Position numbers and translations under genes: made by a program
NCBI GenBank assembly: GCA_035048485.1
Contig: CM068583.1
Span: forward strand, 21,737,341 to 21,801,340
Reading direction: 5' to 3'
Length of the DNA: 64,000 nucleotides
From: Pteria penguin
Lineage: Eukaryota > Mollusca > Bivalvia > Pterioida > Pteriidae
Notes under the pieces: generated by a model
The model's input: only the letters and a program-made list of their open reading frames with translations
Told to the model about the DNA's origin: nothing
Databases searched by the model: none
In this document: one piece after another, positions 13,155 to 34,206 of the stretch
Layout of the letters: every line of letters begins with the position of its first letter
Position numbering within the stretch: position 1 is the stretch's first letter

Positions 13155-13569
13155 GGGTCAGTGAATGTCCACTGTTGTACATTGTTGTTAGTGCCATGGT
13201 CATGTGACACCAGTTATTTTCGTGTTTTACATGAACGTCACACTTATTCCCTTTGCAGTGTGGAGCTCGTAAAAAAGTTCCCTGCGGAGGGTTGGACTTA
13301 AGTGTTATTTTACCCTTTTTCCTGATGTTATGTGGCTTTGACACTCTCTACACAGTGTTTGTTCACATCCATGTATATATACAGTGCAGAATTATATTGT
13401 TTCGTCTGTATGCCAGGGCATTCACGGCGGGTGTGACTAGCCAAACAGGAGACACTCACTCCACCCGGGCACCTGGCCTCACCTCTGAATTTCAGGGGTC
13501 CGTGAATGTCCACTGTGGTACATTGTTGTTATTGCCATGGTCATGTGACACCAGTTATTTTCGTATTTT
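13155..13569 (+). repeat. Dispersed repeat, copy 2, with internal direct repeat
   Basis: A ~74-bp sequence beginning 'gtcagtgaatgtccactg' at about 13157 recurs at about 13496 with a few changes, and between them lies a copy of the repeat seen at 498-770. The 155-residue plus-strand open frame across this block has no recognisable domain and contains a C/CT-run tail, so it is not called as a gene. Confidence 0.55.
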
Positions 13570-13663
13570 GCAAACCAAAGAGACGTCCATTACACACTTC
13601 TACATGCCTTGTCCATATGATAACACTTTCCGCGTATGTGAGGATTGTTATGCACTAAGGGCG

Positions 13664-13700
13664 ATATTTCCCCCCCCCCCCCTCTCTCTCTCTCTCTCTG
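13664..13700. repeat. Poly-C then (TC)n tract
   Basis: A run of C followed by about nine TC dinucleotides. Simple repeat only. Confidence 0.9.
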
Positions 13701-14826
13701 AATCGTTGGGTATGAAATAATAACTTATCGACCATCACCATGATCTCCGTTACCCCTAAATATATTTCTATGCTAGTCTGTCCTTGGACTGAGTTTTACA
13801 AAAGAGCTTAATTGTGGGGTTCCAGCTCGGGCTATCTTGAGGTTGTAAATTTGTGCAATCTATATCCTAAATTTGTGAGCTTGTTGTAGTCTGATTTTCC
13901 ACAATACATTAATGAAAGTAAGAATATAATGACCAACGTGTGCCCTTTAATAAAACTCTGTCGTGGTCAGGGGAGGGAAGGGTGGTTAACTTGGAATGAT
14001 TTTAGGTACTGACGAACGGCTGGCATTTTACCCATTTATATATTGGGCCATCTTCATGAGTCTAGGGGATGCGTTACGTAAACTTCTCTCTCCCCTTGAC
14101 TCATTGCATTCAAAGGTCGTGGGTTAATTCGTGATTGGTTCACTTGTTCCGCACAGAAACGAATCAGAAGCCTTGAAACAAACCGTGCGACAGAACGAAA
14201 ATAATAGATCTAGCGCATGTGATCGACAGAATGAAAGCCTCGAGCTCTGTGCCTTTTGATTGAAAATCTTTTTTAAGCCGTCGACAGAAAACGTTTCACA
14301 AATTTTACGATATATAGAGCAGATGAGTGTTGCCATTACTGTTTTTCTTCGTAACCAAGTTGGCTAAGTCAGGCTTAATCTCATTGGTCAATTTAGTTAG
14401 GAGCTTTATTATATTGAATACTTATTCGCTATGCGGCGCCATCAAATCCCGCGACCTCCTTTGAATGCAATCAGTCAAGGAGAGAGAGAGAAGTTCACGT
14501 AGGGCATTCCATTGACTTGTGAAGATGATATTGGGGAAAGTGTGAAGCCATATCCATTCATACATATGTATATTTAACTCAAATCTATAGACTATTATTA
14601 TTTGTGTTTTCAAAAAACATCACTTTGCTCATTGTAACTGAAGTACCTAAATTTGCTGCACGAAATATTATCAAAATAAAACCCATCTATATATTTTAAG
14701 TGCAAATTGTATCCATCTATATGTACTGCAGCGCCTTAAAAATATACTCTATTCCATATACTTCCTTTAGAAATAATCCCTACATCTTTCAATACCTAAT
14801 TCTTCAACATAGAATACTTTATTTCA

Positions 14827-15215
14827 ATGCATATATTCGAGAGCGAGAAATGTGCGGCACGAGTAATCTTAGATGCAGCGCCTGACGCACCATCCCAACC
14901 ATTATTTGATAAACTAGGTTGGCTGAATGTTTTTGAAAGATGTGATCTGAATAAGGGTATTCCTCTTTACAAAATTTTGAATAATTTAACCCCTACTTAC
15001 TTAAAAGATCTGTTTACATATAACACGGATGATTATTAATATGCTCTACGATCCATTGCTAGCAACGACTTATAGTTTCCCCTCGTCACAATACGGAATT
15101 TTACAAGTGTAGTTTAAGTTATGGAATAGGCTCCCGACACACATCCAAACTCATGCTCTTTCTATACTTTTAAAAAATCCCGTCAAAAATACTTAACAGA
15201 GGCGGAGTTAAACTA
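14827..15215 (+). pseudogene. 3' fragment of a non-LTR retrotransposon reverse transcriptase ORF
   Basis: The frame from 14827 reads KCAARVILDAAPDAPSQPLF, then KLGWLNVFERCDLNKGIPLY and KILNNLTPTYLKDLF. This is the conserved thumb/C-terminal tail of CR1/L2/Jockey-type reverse transcriptases (pattern AARxILxAxxDAPSxxLFxxLGWLxxxxR). After the stop at 15037-15039 the match goes on in another frame ('LWNRLPTHIQ' near 15120-15150), so it is frameshifted and 5'-truncated: no endonuclease or catalytic YADD motif is present. An A/T-rich 3' region follows. It is a dead copy. Confidence 0.75.
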
Positions 15216-15773
15216 ATCTAAATGAAACATGTTGTGTTATTACGTTTATACTAGTCTTATTTGATTACATTATTCATACTTATAATCATATTTGTTTGTA
15301 TATATATCCATGTTTTGTAAAGGACTCTTGGAAGAATGATGTTTTACTAAACGAGTAACCTTTTTTTTAAAAATAAAGATTATTACAAGCGTAGCTTTTT
15401 AAAAAGCTTATTGGTTGCAATCGGAATAGCATTAAATCTTCAAGCTGTTGGTCACAAAGCCAAATGGCTTTATGTAAATAGGAATTACATGTACTTGTTT
15501 TTGAAGCCATCTTTTTATGGGCAGCTGTGAATTTTCCCGCTAAAATTTCTAATACCACGCCTCATTTTACCTTATTAGGAAAGTAGACACGCCTTTTTTT
15601 ATTTTTATGAAAGTCTCTCGGATGTTATCGTTAATATTCGGAAACAAGTTGAGCAATATTTTTTTTCAATTGTGAACATTTTATAAGATTTATTTCTAGA
15701 AATCTCAATATTTACAGCAGAATTATGTGCTAATATTGTTTCTTAGTACTAAATTATTATCCAACATGAAACC

Positions 15774-16380
15774 TTAAAGGAGCATGGTCCGATTGAAGTC
15801 GGGAAGAATATGAAAAAAATGTAAACGGATTTATTAAACGGCAATCTATTGCTAGTATATTATCTAAGATGTGTAAAAAGTATCGTTACCAAAGTCGATG
15901 TCGTTAACGAGATATGCTCGTTTTAAATTTGCAATATAATTAGGCCAACTCCTTGAATATTGATGAGGTCGGTCAGAGGAAATCACGTGACAATGAAACT
16001 CGAGCTTTACTCGATTCTAACATTTGTTCCACCTCTCTTTTTTTGGCCTCTAAGTCTGTGTGTAGCTATTTTCTACCATACATTTGCTTGTCTCGTGATG
16101 GTATTCCTCCATGTGAACCATTTTTGTTGTTTTCTACAGGTAATATCCGCGCGCGCGCGTGATTATGGGCGGAGCATCGCCTTATTTGGGGAATTGATAC
16201 CAACCGAATTTAATTCGACTCAATTACCTTTATTCTACGAAAACATTGAGGGATTTTAGTTTTAAATTTTGCAATTAACACAAAGTTTATAATTTATGTA
16301 ATACAGGAAAAATAAGATATTGTCGTAATTTATCAATTTCATGCTAAAATTTTCCAGTCTCGGACTATATGTCCCTTTAA
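15774..16380. mobile_element. Non-autonomous DNA transposon with TTAA ends
   Basis: The element begins TTAAAGGAGCATGGTCCGA and ends with the near-inverse TCGGACTATATGTCCCTTTAA spread over 16360-16380. TTAA at both ends fits a piggyBac-like target duplication, an inference from the ends only. About 0.6 kb inside has no transposase frame; the 99-residue open frame at 15960-16259 lies within the element and has no recognised domain. A (GC)n stretch 'cgcgcgcgcg' sits inside. Confidence 0.65.
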
Positions 16381-16471
16381 TGGAGTTTGTACATGTACTC
16401 TCAAAGCGAATTTACTATCATAATATACAATCGGCCGAGGCCGATTGCAATTATTATTTCATCACTATGTG

Positions 16472-16756
16472 AAACCGGCGTGGCCTAGTGGTATCGCGCT
16501 GAAATCCTGATCGGGAGGCCGGGGTTCGAGTCCAGCTCTGGTCATGCCGGTGTCCTGTCTTTTGGATGAGACAGTAAAACCGAGGCCCCGTGTCGTGGTA
16601 TGCATGGCATGTTAACGATCCCTCACTGCTGCGGGTGGGTCCGTTGCAAATGTCAAAATTTGTATGCTCCGCATCAGGCAGATGCCGTCACCATATATCT
16701 GCCGTCACTATATACGTGAAATATTCTTGGTGTGACCTTAAACAAAAACCAATCAA
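16472..16756 (+). mobile_element. tRNA-derived SINE (family A), near complete
   Basis: It has a tRNA-like head with A box 'tggcctagtgg' and B box 'ggttcgagtcc', the family body ('gatgagacagtaaaaccgag', 'gggtgggtccgttgcaaa', 'gatgccgtcaccatata'), and a CAATCA tail. A 13-bp duplication with one mismatch (TCATCACTATGTG at 16459-16471, TCATCACAATGTG at 16757-16769) flanks it. Confidence 0.9.
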
Positions 16757-16769
16757 TCATCACAATGTG

Positions 16770-17035
16770 TGAGGGACGGGTTCGATTCCCGGGTCCGGAT
16801 ATTTCTTTTTCTCCTGCCTGTTATATTTGGTGCCGTGGCAAACCTTCATTAGTTGCATGTGCAATGTGAGGGTTACGATCTTTGGGTTGTGGTGCTTTGG
16901 TTTCCAGGGTTGGAACCCGCTAGTACGGGAGGAGTGTGACGGATGGGTATCGGCCCGGATAGCTTAATGGTTATTGATAGCGGAAGATTCTGGGTTTGAT
17001 TCCTGAATCCAGCCACATCTTTTTTCCTGCTTGTT
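16770..17035 (+). repeat. tRNA-headed repeat fragments (SINE family C)
   Basis: Two tRNA-like 3' halves occur here ('gggttcgattcccgggtcc' near 16780 and 'gggtttgattcctgaatcc' near 16992), each followed by 'tttttctcctgcctgtta' or 'ttttttcctgcttgttaca'. The same arrangement recurs at 22783-23080. It lies just upstream of the zinc-finger gene's first exon. Confidence 0.55.
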
Positions 17036-17191
17036 ACAGATGAATATAATTAGATCTAAAATGAAATCATTTTTTTTATTTGCACAAATTTTAATCATTT
17101 ATAGGCTATTTTGTTTTCTTTTACACCTTGAAACCGCCCCTTACTGTACACCGGAAGTTATGGTGTCGACGGGTTCCTTGTGTAAAAGAAA

Positions 17192-26415
<9,224 letters not shown>

Positions 26416-26634
26416 GTCTTGAAAGAACGGGATTTTCAGAAATCTATTGTGATATAAAATTATATTTTTCTCAGATTTGATTATTTATAGTGGAATATAT
26501 GATTGTCATCACAACTTGCATTGAGTCATAATATGTGAATTGTATTAATTTTTTTCATGAGAATTTTTAAAACCACTTTAATATATGTTTGAATTTTAAG
26601 AAACCTTGAAAAGTATTTGTCTTCTATTCTATTT

Positions 26635-26640
26635 AATAAA
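26635..26640 (+). promoter_or_regulatory. Polyadenylation signal of the zinc-finger gene
   Basis: AATAAA about 220 bp after the stop codon, within an AT-rich 3' region with no earlier canonical hexamer that I noticed. The implied 3' UTR is about 240 bases. Confidence 0.6.
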
Positions 26641-28410
26641 TCTGAAAAATACATTTCTTGAATTGGGTTCCATCAGGGTGTTTGTTTTTACACATTATAG
26701 TCAGCCTCATTCTGAATTGGAAACCAGCTTCAACATTGATATCATTTATGTGAGGCGACTTGTATTTATTGATGTGACGTATTGAGGTCATCTTTAGTCA
26801 TCCATCAACATGTCACACTTTCAACTGCTTGTCAGAAAGCAACTATATGATTTAATCAAACTTGGAAGGAATAAAGTACTTGTGATCTCCTTTATGTTTG
26901 TTATCAGATTCATTCAAGGATGAATCTTTTTTGTGTAGTAAAAATGTTCAGCAGGGTACCTTTCTTTGTGAAACTATTTCTATAGACTATCTCTATGAAT
27001 TTCTTGGACCCAAAAGTGAAATGAAAAGGTCAAAAGGGCTCCTTTCTTTCGAATTTACTACCATTAGTTGGCTTGCTCAGACTTATATTAAGGCTCTTTA
27101 GGATTCTTATTCAATGTTCAGCACTTAATATTACTTCTTTCTTTTAAGTTTGTAGTCCGTTAAAATTATCGCACATCCTTCCGATTTCCCAGTACCACTT
27201 GCGACGCCCATACAATGTGATATGTTATTGTGAGTGATAAGTAACATTTACAATACACCTTTTACCTTTCTGTTTTACTTTTAGAATATGAAGATAATAC
27301 ACATTCATTTTAAAATTAGCGATGGCTTGTTTTCAAATGACATTGATTCATGCAGGACAAGTTTTTCACCATAGAAATAAAATTGTTTAAAAATGAACTA
27401 TTATCTTCTGGTGTAAAGATCAGTTTTTTTTTAATTCCCCATGAAAAATCACTTAAAAGCAAAATTCAACGCAGTAAATTCCTTATTAGGAATGAATCAA
27501 AGCCTTTTCATAGAAAATGAATGTCCATATTTTTGTGAATATTTCAGAAGTGTAATCGGAGCCATATATACACATGAAAGTACATGCACTATATTGACTA
27601 CCTTGTAGCACAGAGCTTTGTCCGGCGTCAGTGGTTAAATGCCGGGCGCCTGTAACCTTTTTGTTGTCGCTTACTCCTCATGAATAGTAATTCCATTTCA
27701 TATTTGGCCCTTCTGCTTTCGCCTCAAATTTAAGGTTTGTTCCAAAATTACAACACTTTCAATTCATTCGCTAATATGATGTATTGTATATTGGATCTCG
27801 TTGTCATTTCAAAGGCACTGAATGAACGTTCATTCAGGGATGGGTAAAACAGTGTATTTCAGAACCCCCTTATTTATGATCATTTTCAGTTGAACGACCT
27901 CAAACAATTACAGTACATGTTATATATCTATGACAGGCGTTCACTTTTTGACTACTCGTCACAAAAGTCTTAGCACTTGAAATTTGGAATTCTCATGAAA
28001 TCATGCTTGGCGTCTTTCAGCTAGGAAAAAATGAAACCTGAAAATTACGAATATCTGGAGAATTGCAGACATTGTCGATCGGGTACCATGATGAATTTTA
28101 AAGGGTAATTTAGAACAATTGTACAATGTGTATATATGTCTCTGCCATGATGTAATTGGATTTTTGTTATACGTGTTGCCAAAGCATTGAGGAGTTATAA
28201 CGTACCACGTCACAGTCTACCATGTCACTGGCCCCTCGGGTTTATGCGAAAGACGCACCACCGACGAGAAGGCTCGAGATATCTCGAGTGTAGAACGGGT
28301 TGCAAAGGTAAATTTATGTATATACTTGACAAAGTGAGATATGTCCCTCTCTGTCTATACGACCATGACGGTATCAACGATTTTTGTATATGAGAAAACC
28401 AGGATTCTAA
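26641..28410. other. Intergenic stretch, nothing recognised
   Basis: AT-rich sequence with no gene, RNA or repeat family that can be supported. Confidence 0.5.
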
Positions 28411-28635
28411 CCCGGGTCCGGTGCCATAAACTGAGAAAATACTTAAGTCAATTATTTCATCTTAATTTATTCCATTATCAAACGTTCAAATAAATTGTCA
28501 TTCGGAGTGATTTTTTACTCTATTTATGGATAGAATAAAACTCAATAAAGTCCAAATCCTAGTTAATTCATTGTTGAACAGAAAAATATGAAATTATGAC
28601 AAGTATTTTCTCAGTTTATGGCACTGGACCCCGGG
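28411..28635. mobile_element. Foldback element, 225 bp
   Basis: The left arm 'cccgggtccggtgccataaa' continues 'ctgagaaaatactt' and is mirrored at the right end by 'aagtattttctcagtttatg' then 'gcactggaccccggg'. The arms of about 35 bp pair with only a few mismatches. No coding capacity. Confidence 0.65.
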
Positions 28636-28753
28636 ACCCTAGAATAGCGCGCCGCTGGAAAATTCATCCCATTCCATACAATATAGATCCGTATCTAAAA
28701 TTCAACATTTGTTTCTAACGTGGCAGATCATATTTTTCCTCAGTTGCACCAAT

Positions 28754-28825
28754 GACTCTTTAATTTAGGGGTATGATTGTCGCTTAGGGTGCCAGATGTT
28801 CAGGGTTCGCATCTCGGACGAGCCC
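28754..28825 (+). pseudogene. tRNA-Pro(AGG) pseudogene, decayed
   Basis: It aligns over its whole length with the intact proline tRNAs further right but has many substitutions, including a 5' acceptor strand that no longer pairs (GACTCTT against ACGAGCC). It marks the left edge of the cluster. Confidence 0.7.
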
Positions 28826-29690
28826 TATCACAAGTTCCTTCATGAAGGTTCATGATAGATAATTTTTTTAATCGTCTTAATGTTAAAAACATTCATATAC
28901 ATTCATTTTACAGGTGTAACAGATGCTATTTATTAAAGTTTTATATGGCTGTCAGTCGGACAGGAAAAAGAAAAAAACGCTATGATTGAACATTTCCTTT
29001 CTTGTAGTATTGGGCCCTTGATTGGAGTTTTACTTCGTTTTCAATATTTCAGTCATGTCACCAACCAACCCAGATCGCCGCCTGCATCACTACTTTGACT
29101 GATTTGTCGGGTGCGTGAAGTGTCCATGTAAGACTTATTGATCCTTGTCAGTCCCTTATTTTTCGCTATTTACGATAATGAATTTCAAAATTGCATGTCG
29201 TTAATAGTCATCAAACAAGCAAATTGCCTTAATACTTAGGTTATGAGTCTCACGCGTTCATTAATTCATAAAGTATTATATGTGATTCGGATAATTTTTT
29301 CAAGAGATTCCTAATACCCCCGTGGTACTTTACGTGAAGATCATCCTCATCGTGTAAGATTACTACTACCCTCCATGATCGATATGTTTTTCTTTACCAT
29401 AAAAACCATAAACTTTAAACAACTATGATAATTACATGTTATAGTATAATTTACACCAGGGAATGACCTGAAGTGCATTATGTCAACTTATTTATATACA
29501 AAAGTGTTCGAGTATCAAAATACAGTCCTGAAGCTCACACTTTCACGGACTGCTAATTGAAATTACACATTCCGTTTTTCTTCCATTAAAGTGAAGGACC
29601 GCTTATGCGGCATCATCTCACTATCTGTTGTGAGGTAAATGTTTCTTTTACGAAGCTGGTCTTTTCAGGAATGCGTGTCTAATTGAGGGT

Positions 29691-29808
29691 GTTCATGGAA
29701 AATGAAGCTAGCATGTCACGCGCCATCTTCACAATGTCAAGGCTTTGCGATTCCGAAACTCGCAAATCCTTGACATGGTGAAGATGGTCACGCGCAAATT
29801 CCATGAAC
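29691..29808. mobile_element. Foldback hairpin, arms about 50-60 bp
   Basis: The left arm (29691-29750: GTTCATGGAA, then 'cgccatcttcac', 'atgtcaagg', 'tttgcga') pairs with 29760-29808 across a 9-base loop, with an asymmetric insertion of about 11 bp in the left arm. Confidence 0.6.
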
Positions 29809-29867
29809 CGCGAAGTTCGTCTGATTGTAATTTTTGTTATCCTTGCAGTAATATATTTTATTATAAA

Positions 29868-30254
29868 CAATAAATGACCATTTAACTTACTCGATCATAA
29901 CGATATCTTTTCCAAATAAGATTTATAACTTCTACTAGCTGCTGTTTTATCTGAACACACACAGCGATTCCCCATTTCGTCATTTGTGTATAGAGTATGA
30001 CGTCAGATCTCGCTTTGCACATTCGTGACGAGGTTGCATCGTGTTTTTCTTTACGAAAATGTGTCAGCTGCTGAAGTGTCACGAATGCAAAGTCGCGTTA
30101 TGCGAGATCTGATGTCATACTGTATACACAAATGGCGAATTGAGAATATCGTCGTGTTTGCAGATAAAACGGCAGCTAGCACAAGTTATAGACCTTATAA
30201 TCTTATTTGGAAAAGATATCGTTATGATCGAGTAAGTTAAATGTTCATTTATTG
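29868..30254. mobile_element. Large foldback element, 387 bp
   Basis: The outer termini CAATAAATGACCATTTAACT and the inverse ending at 30254 pair, and pairing continues inward for about 160 bp per arm ('tactcgatcataacgatatc' against 'gatatcgttatgatcgagta'; 'tgacgtcagatctcgc' near the centre). The central loop is about 60 bp. Plus- and minus-strand open frames here end in the same peptide because of the symmetry, so they are artefacts. Confidence 0.75.
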
Positions 30255-30834
30255 GATTATACAAGTTAAAAAGTACATGTACTATGTTATGTAATGACAT
30301 ATGTTAGCGGCACAATACATGTTTTGTATTTACAAATCATTCCCTCTCGTTGATTATGTTCCGTACGCAGTCAGAACATGTTACATGTATACATTGCATA
30401 TAATAAAAATATGTACCTGATGTGTCTTTGACAAAAAGAAATAAATCAATAGTGGTCGAATTACCTTTTGCGGGTTATCTCCTCGTATGGGAGAGAACCC
30501 TTCGTATACAAACATCTACGTATTCGAACTGCAATCACCTTAATGAGCAAGTGCTAAAATGATCGCATCATGTTCATTTGGTTCATTTGTCGATATTGTT
30601 TCGAGTAATTTTACCCATTTCATGAAAATGAAATATTCAGATCGGAACAACATCTAATAGCAGAATCCCCTTTTTGTGTTCATTGAATAATGGAATCTTG
30701 AATGTCCATAGCTGCACCCTGATGTCCGTAAGAATATGCATATCCTTTAAGTTAGCCGAACCGGACAGCAATGTCCAAACAATAAAAAAGGGGAAAAAAT
30801 CATAAAGCCTCATGCATTGTTCGGAAATTAAATC

Positions 30835-31013
30835 TTTGCAGCTGATCCACCCGAGAATTGAGGGATCTTTTACTTGCTACACACATGTACTTTAGGTTTT
30901 TTTTCAGTTTTCACTGTCTCAAATGAAAGACATCGATGTGCCCACGGCGGGAATCGAACCCGAGACCCCTAAATCACGAACTCAACACCTCATTTACCTA
31001 GCTACACAAGTTC
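30835..31013 (-). mobile_element. SINE (family A), partial
   Basis: Minus-strand copy with a B-box-like 'gggttcgattcccgccg' and the body motif 'ttgagacagtgaaaac'. The 3' part is shortened after the 'gggtggatcagc' segment. Confidence 0.7.
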
Positions 31014-31300
31014 TGCTTGTTTATGATATGTGTAAAAACTTACTCTCGGACAATAGTTACAAAAGAAAATAAGCATGCTATACTAGCTCTACATTGTAAA
31101 CTGGAATGAATTACTGTATAAATCTGTAATGAGATGTGTTGGTTCGACGATTATTTACACTATATGTATTTACAAATTGATTATGATATCCCTTTCCTTC
31201 GAATTATGAATATTTGTGCATCCTACATGGTTCTGTATGTAAAACTGAAAACTCTTTCGATGCCCTTCTACACTAATCAAATGTCATCCCCATATACATG

Positions 31301-31403
31301 TGTCTTTTTCTAACTTTAAACTTTTGTAGTTATAATTTATTTTGTGATTATAATAGTCATGTACTAACTTTAATTCACAAAAATTTTAAGTTAGAAAAAG
31401 ACA
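31301..31403. mobile_element. Short palindromic MITE, TGTCTTTTTCTAAC family, copy 2
   Basis: It starts TGTCTTTTTCTAACTTTAAA and ends with the inverse 'ttaagttagaaaaagaca', matching the copy at 3821-3909. Confidence 0.7.
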
Positions 31404-31751
31404 ATGTATTACCAGTATTTGGTTTTTTAGTAAACAACGAAGTAGTACCGAAGGATTGACCACATCTCGACGTCCATGGAATAAAAGGACAATATCGTGT
31501 ACAATGTCATATTCATACAAATGCGAACCCCAATTAAATCGAGGTTAGATTAACTTCCACCGATCTATTACTTTCGCCTCCATCCTTTAACCCACATTCA
31601 CCTGAGCTGCTCGGGGCAGTTTTACTGTAATTAAGTATAAGATATAGTAATATAAGCATCATTTCAGTCCTATAGTTCAATGATAACATCAACCATTCAT
31701 ATAAAACAAGCAAAAGTAAGATAAACACTATATTTATATTTTGGCCATCAA

Positions 31752-32001
31752 TTGATTGATTGATTATTGTTTTACGTCACTCCACGAATATTTCACGTAT
31801 ATGGTGACGGCATCTGCCTGATGCATTGCATACAAATTTAGACCTTTGCAACGGACCCACCCGAAGCAGTGAGGGATCACGGGACCTCGGTTTTTACAGT
31901 CTCATCCAAAAGACAGAACACCGGTGTGCAAAGGGCGAGAGTCGAACCCGGCACCTCTCGATCACGAGCCGAGCACCTTATCAACTAGGCCACACCGGCT
32001 T
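31752..32001 (-). mobile_element. SINE (family A) with 13-bp target duplication
   Basis: A full tRNA-like head on the right and a CAATCAATCAAT tail on the left. The duplication TTTTGGCCATCAA occurs at 31739-31751 and 32002-32014, so this is a recent, intact insertion beside the first tRNA pair. Confidence 0.92.
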
Positions 32002-32195
32002 TTTTGGCCATCAAAATTGTCGAAACCTCATGTTCATGTGTGAATGACAGACTTTGGTATACATGTATACCTTTTAAGCTATAAATATTCTTCATATTGG
32101 TAAGTAATACTTTATTTTGTTTAAATTGTTCATGCAAAAATATGTTCCTTCTTGTCTGTAAATACAAATTAAAAAAAAATAAGCAGTAAAAAACA

Positions 32196-32267
32196 GGGCT
32201 CGTCCGGGATTCGAACCCGGGACCTCTCGCACCCAAAGCGAGAATCATACCCCTAGACCAACGAGCC
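32196..32267 (-). tRNA. tRNA-Pro(UGG)
   Basis: A 72-nt cloverleaf: acceptor GGCTCGT/ACGAGCC, anticodon stem CTCGC/GCGAG, loop TTTGGGT giving anticodon UGG, T stem CCGGG/CCCGG. A six-base T run follows on the transcribed strand (Pol III stop). It is head to head with the tRNA at 32418. Confidence 0.96.
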
Positions 32268-32417
32268 GCTTGTTTACTAGCCTCGTTTTAAACATTATAA
32301 ATACAGGTGGGCATATACAATATCTATGCATGAACTGTATCTATAAATAGATGTGCTTACTTGACATTAAATGTACTTGTGGCAACGATACGACTAAGAT
32401 TTACTGGTATTGATATC

Positions 32418-32489
32418 GGCTCGTTGGTCTAGGGGTATGATTCTCGCTTAGGGTGCGAGAGGTCCCGGGTTCGAATCCCGGACGAGCCC
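32418..32489 (+). tRNA. tRNA-Pro(AGG)
   Basis: The same 72-nt cloverleaf with loop TTAGGGT (anticodon AGG, read as IGG after editing). T5 stop shortly downstream. Pairs divergently with 32196, 150 bp between 5' ends. Confidence 0.96.
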
Positions 32490-32611
32490 AAATTCATATT
32501 TTTAAAATCATTCATAAAATAAGAAGGTTAGTAAATGAATGTCATGTAAATTTGTAACTTCTGATCGTGGTGTTGTGTTCTTGTTTTACGCTATTTTAAG
32601 AATGGCAAGAT

Positions 32612-32689
32612 CTAGTCCAACAAATCTGACGAAGGGCAGGGCATAACTACAAATGATAAAAATGTCCTTCGTCAGATTTGTCGGACTAG
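32612..32689. mobile_element. Hairpin insertion with 24-bp arms and 7-bp target duplication
   Basis: Left arm 32612-32635 (CTAGTCCAACAAATCTGACG...) and right arm 32666-32689 are inverse copies with one mismatch. GCAAGAT flanks both sides (32605-32611, 32690-32696). 78 bp, non-coding. Confidence 0.75.
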
Positions 32690-33069
32690 GCAAGATCATA
32701 TGACGGCGGCAACAACCTGTTGCATTGCTTCATAATTTTATACTATGCTAGAACCTACCAGAAACATTGAGAAGTCTTGCCGGTCTCGACTAAAAAGTTA
32801 AATGTTGTTGAACTCTCATGATGGGAAGGACAAGATGATAAATTTATCACCCGAGTGGACAGTCGGATCACGTGGTATTTTATGTGATTCATGATCAATA
32901 TCTATCTCACTACAGGAAATGCCCTACCTATTTCTCTTTGTCTTTTTTTTTTTAAATACTTTAGACATTTCATAAACGTCAGGGTATCGAGAAATTAATA
33001 ATCATGCCATACGAAGTTAACACTTTTTAAAACCTATTTACCAAATGAAAGTATTTATTATTTGTTTAT

Positions 33070-33300
33070 TTATCTAATATTTGATTCTTTGGAGTGGGTT
33101 TGGGGGGGGGGGGGGAGTGGGGGTGTTCAGTCTAGCTTAGTAGATCCTCGAGGCTAGTTTGTTCGATTTTGTTTTGTGTTGTTGGGGTTTTTTTTTGGGG
33201 GGGGGGGGGTTGTTGTTGGAGGGAGGGTTTATGTAGGGGGGGGGAGGGTGTTTTTGTTTGGTCGTTTGTGTGTTTTGGAGGTTGTTTTTGTTGGGGTTTT
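33070..33300. repeat. G/T-rich low-complexity tract
   Basis: Several poly-G runs of 8-13 bases separated by T-rich sequence. No coding potential seen. Confidence 0.9.
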
Positions 33301-33574
33301 ATTGATATTTTGATTTTTAGGGTTTGAGGGATCCTACGAAATATTCAGTCCTAGCTAGGAGTTTGAAAGCGAGATCCAGTGCTACGGCTAGGTGAAAGTT
33401 AGCGCTTCAAAGGGACCGCTATGAAACACAATATTATACAATTGTCTAAGGAACGAATGGATTCTATCCTCTACACTACCTTTTTAACTACATTATTTGT
33501 TGTGCTACACATCGAAAATAACATGTGTTGGTGGTATTGCCAGCTTATAAATGTTCTTGTGTGGGATAAAACAA

Positions 33575-33619
33575 GGGCTCGTCCGGGATTCGAACCCAGG
33601 ACCTCTGGCACCCAAAAGC
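33575..33619 (-). pseudogene. tRNA-Pro(UGG) 3'-half pseudogene
   Basis: The acceptor 3' strand, T arm and anticodon region are kept with substitutions; similarity stops just 5' of the anticodon loop, so the D arm and 5' acceptor are missing. Confidence 0.8.
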
Positions 33620-33732
33620 TTCTTTGTCGTTTTCAACGATGCAAACTGCATAAATTGTACCTAAACAAAATTATGCATGACATATATACGGTAAATCTAC
33701 ACGTGGCAAAGATTAAGGGAAACTGTGTTGTC

Positions 33733-33804
33733 GGATGATTGGTCTAGGGGTATAATTCTCGATTAGAGTGCTAGAGGCCCTAGGTTGAAATCCCGGACGA
33801 GTCA
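33733..33804 (+). pseudogene. tRNA-Pro pseudogene, full length but mutated
   Basis: It aligns along all 72 positions but acceptor, anticodon stem and T stem all carry mismatches (loop TTAGAGT). It keeps the divergent position relative to the half-copy at 33575. Confidence 0.8.
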
Positions 33805-34134
33805 TCCCGGGTTCGTCTACCATACGGGGGCACGAATGGGGTTTACACATTTCTAATAATAGATACATAAAGATATAAATTTTTATCAAAAGGTAATTTT
33901 GTAGGAAGAGTCGTTATATTTCATTTGACAACACAGATTTTGCCTACCTATAGAGTATTTTAAAATACCTTTAGAATTAGTAATTACGTCCTGCTGAGTT
34001 TGATTTACTGTCTGATATGAGACAACCAGACTTGATGCTTCACACTACCTTTTGAATTACATGTACAAAAGCATTATTACATCTTTATTTAAGGCATTGT
34101 CCGGTTTAAATGTTCGTGTGTGATACCAAAAGAA

Positions 34135-34206
34135 GGGCTCGTCCGGGATTCGAACCCGGGACCTCTCGCACCCAAAGCGAGAATCATACCCCTAGACCAA
34201 CGAGCC
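34135..34206 (-). tRNA. tRNA-Pro(UGG)
   Basis: Identical to the copy at 32196. A four-base T stop lies within 10 nt. The leader ends GTAAGC directly before the gene. Confidence 0.96.

Noticed and set aside
13253..13720. 155-codon open frame as a gene
   Set aside because: It runs through a dispersed repeat and a C/CT simple repeat, with no domain or splice evidence.
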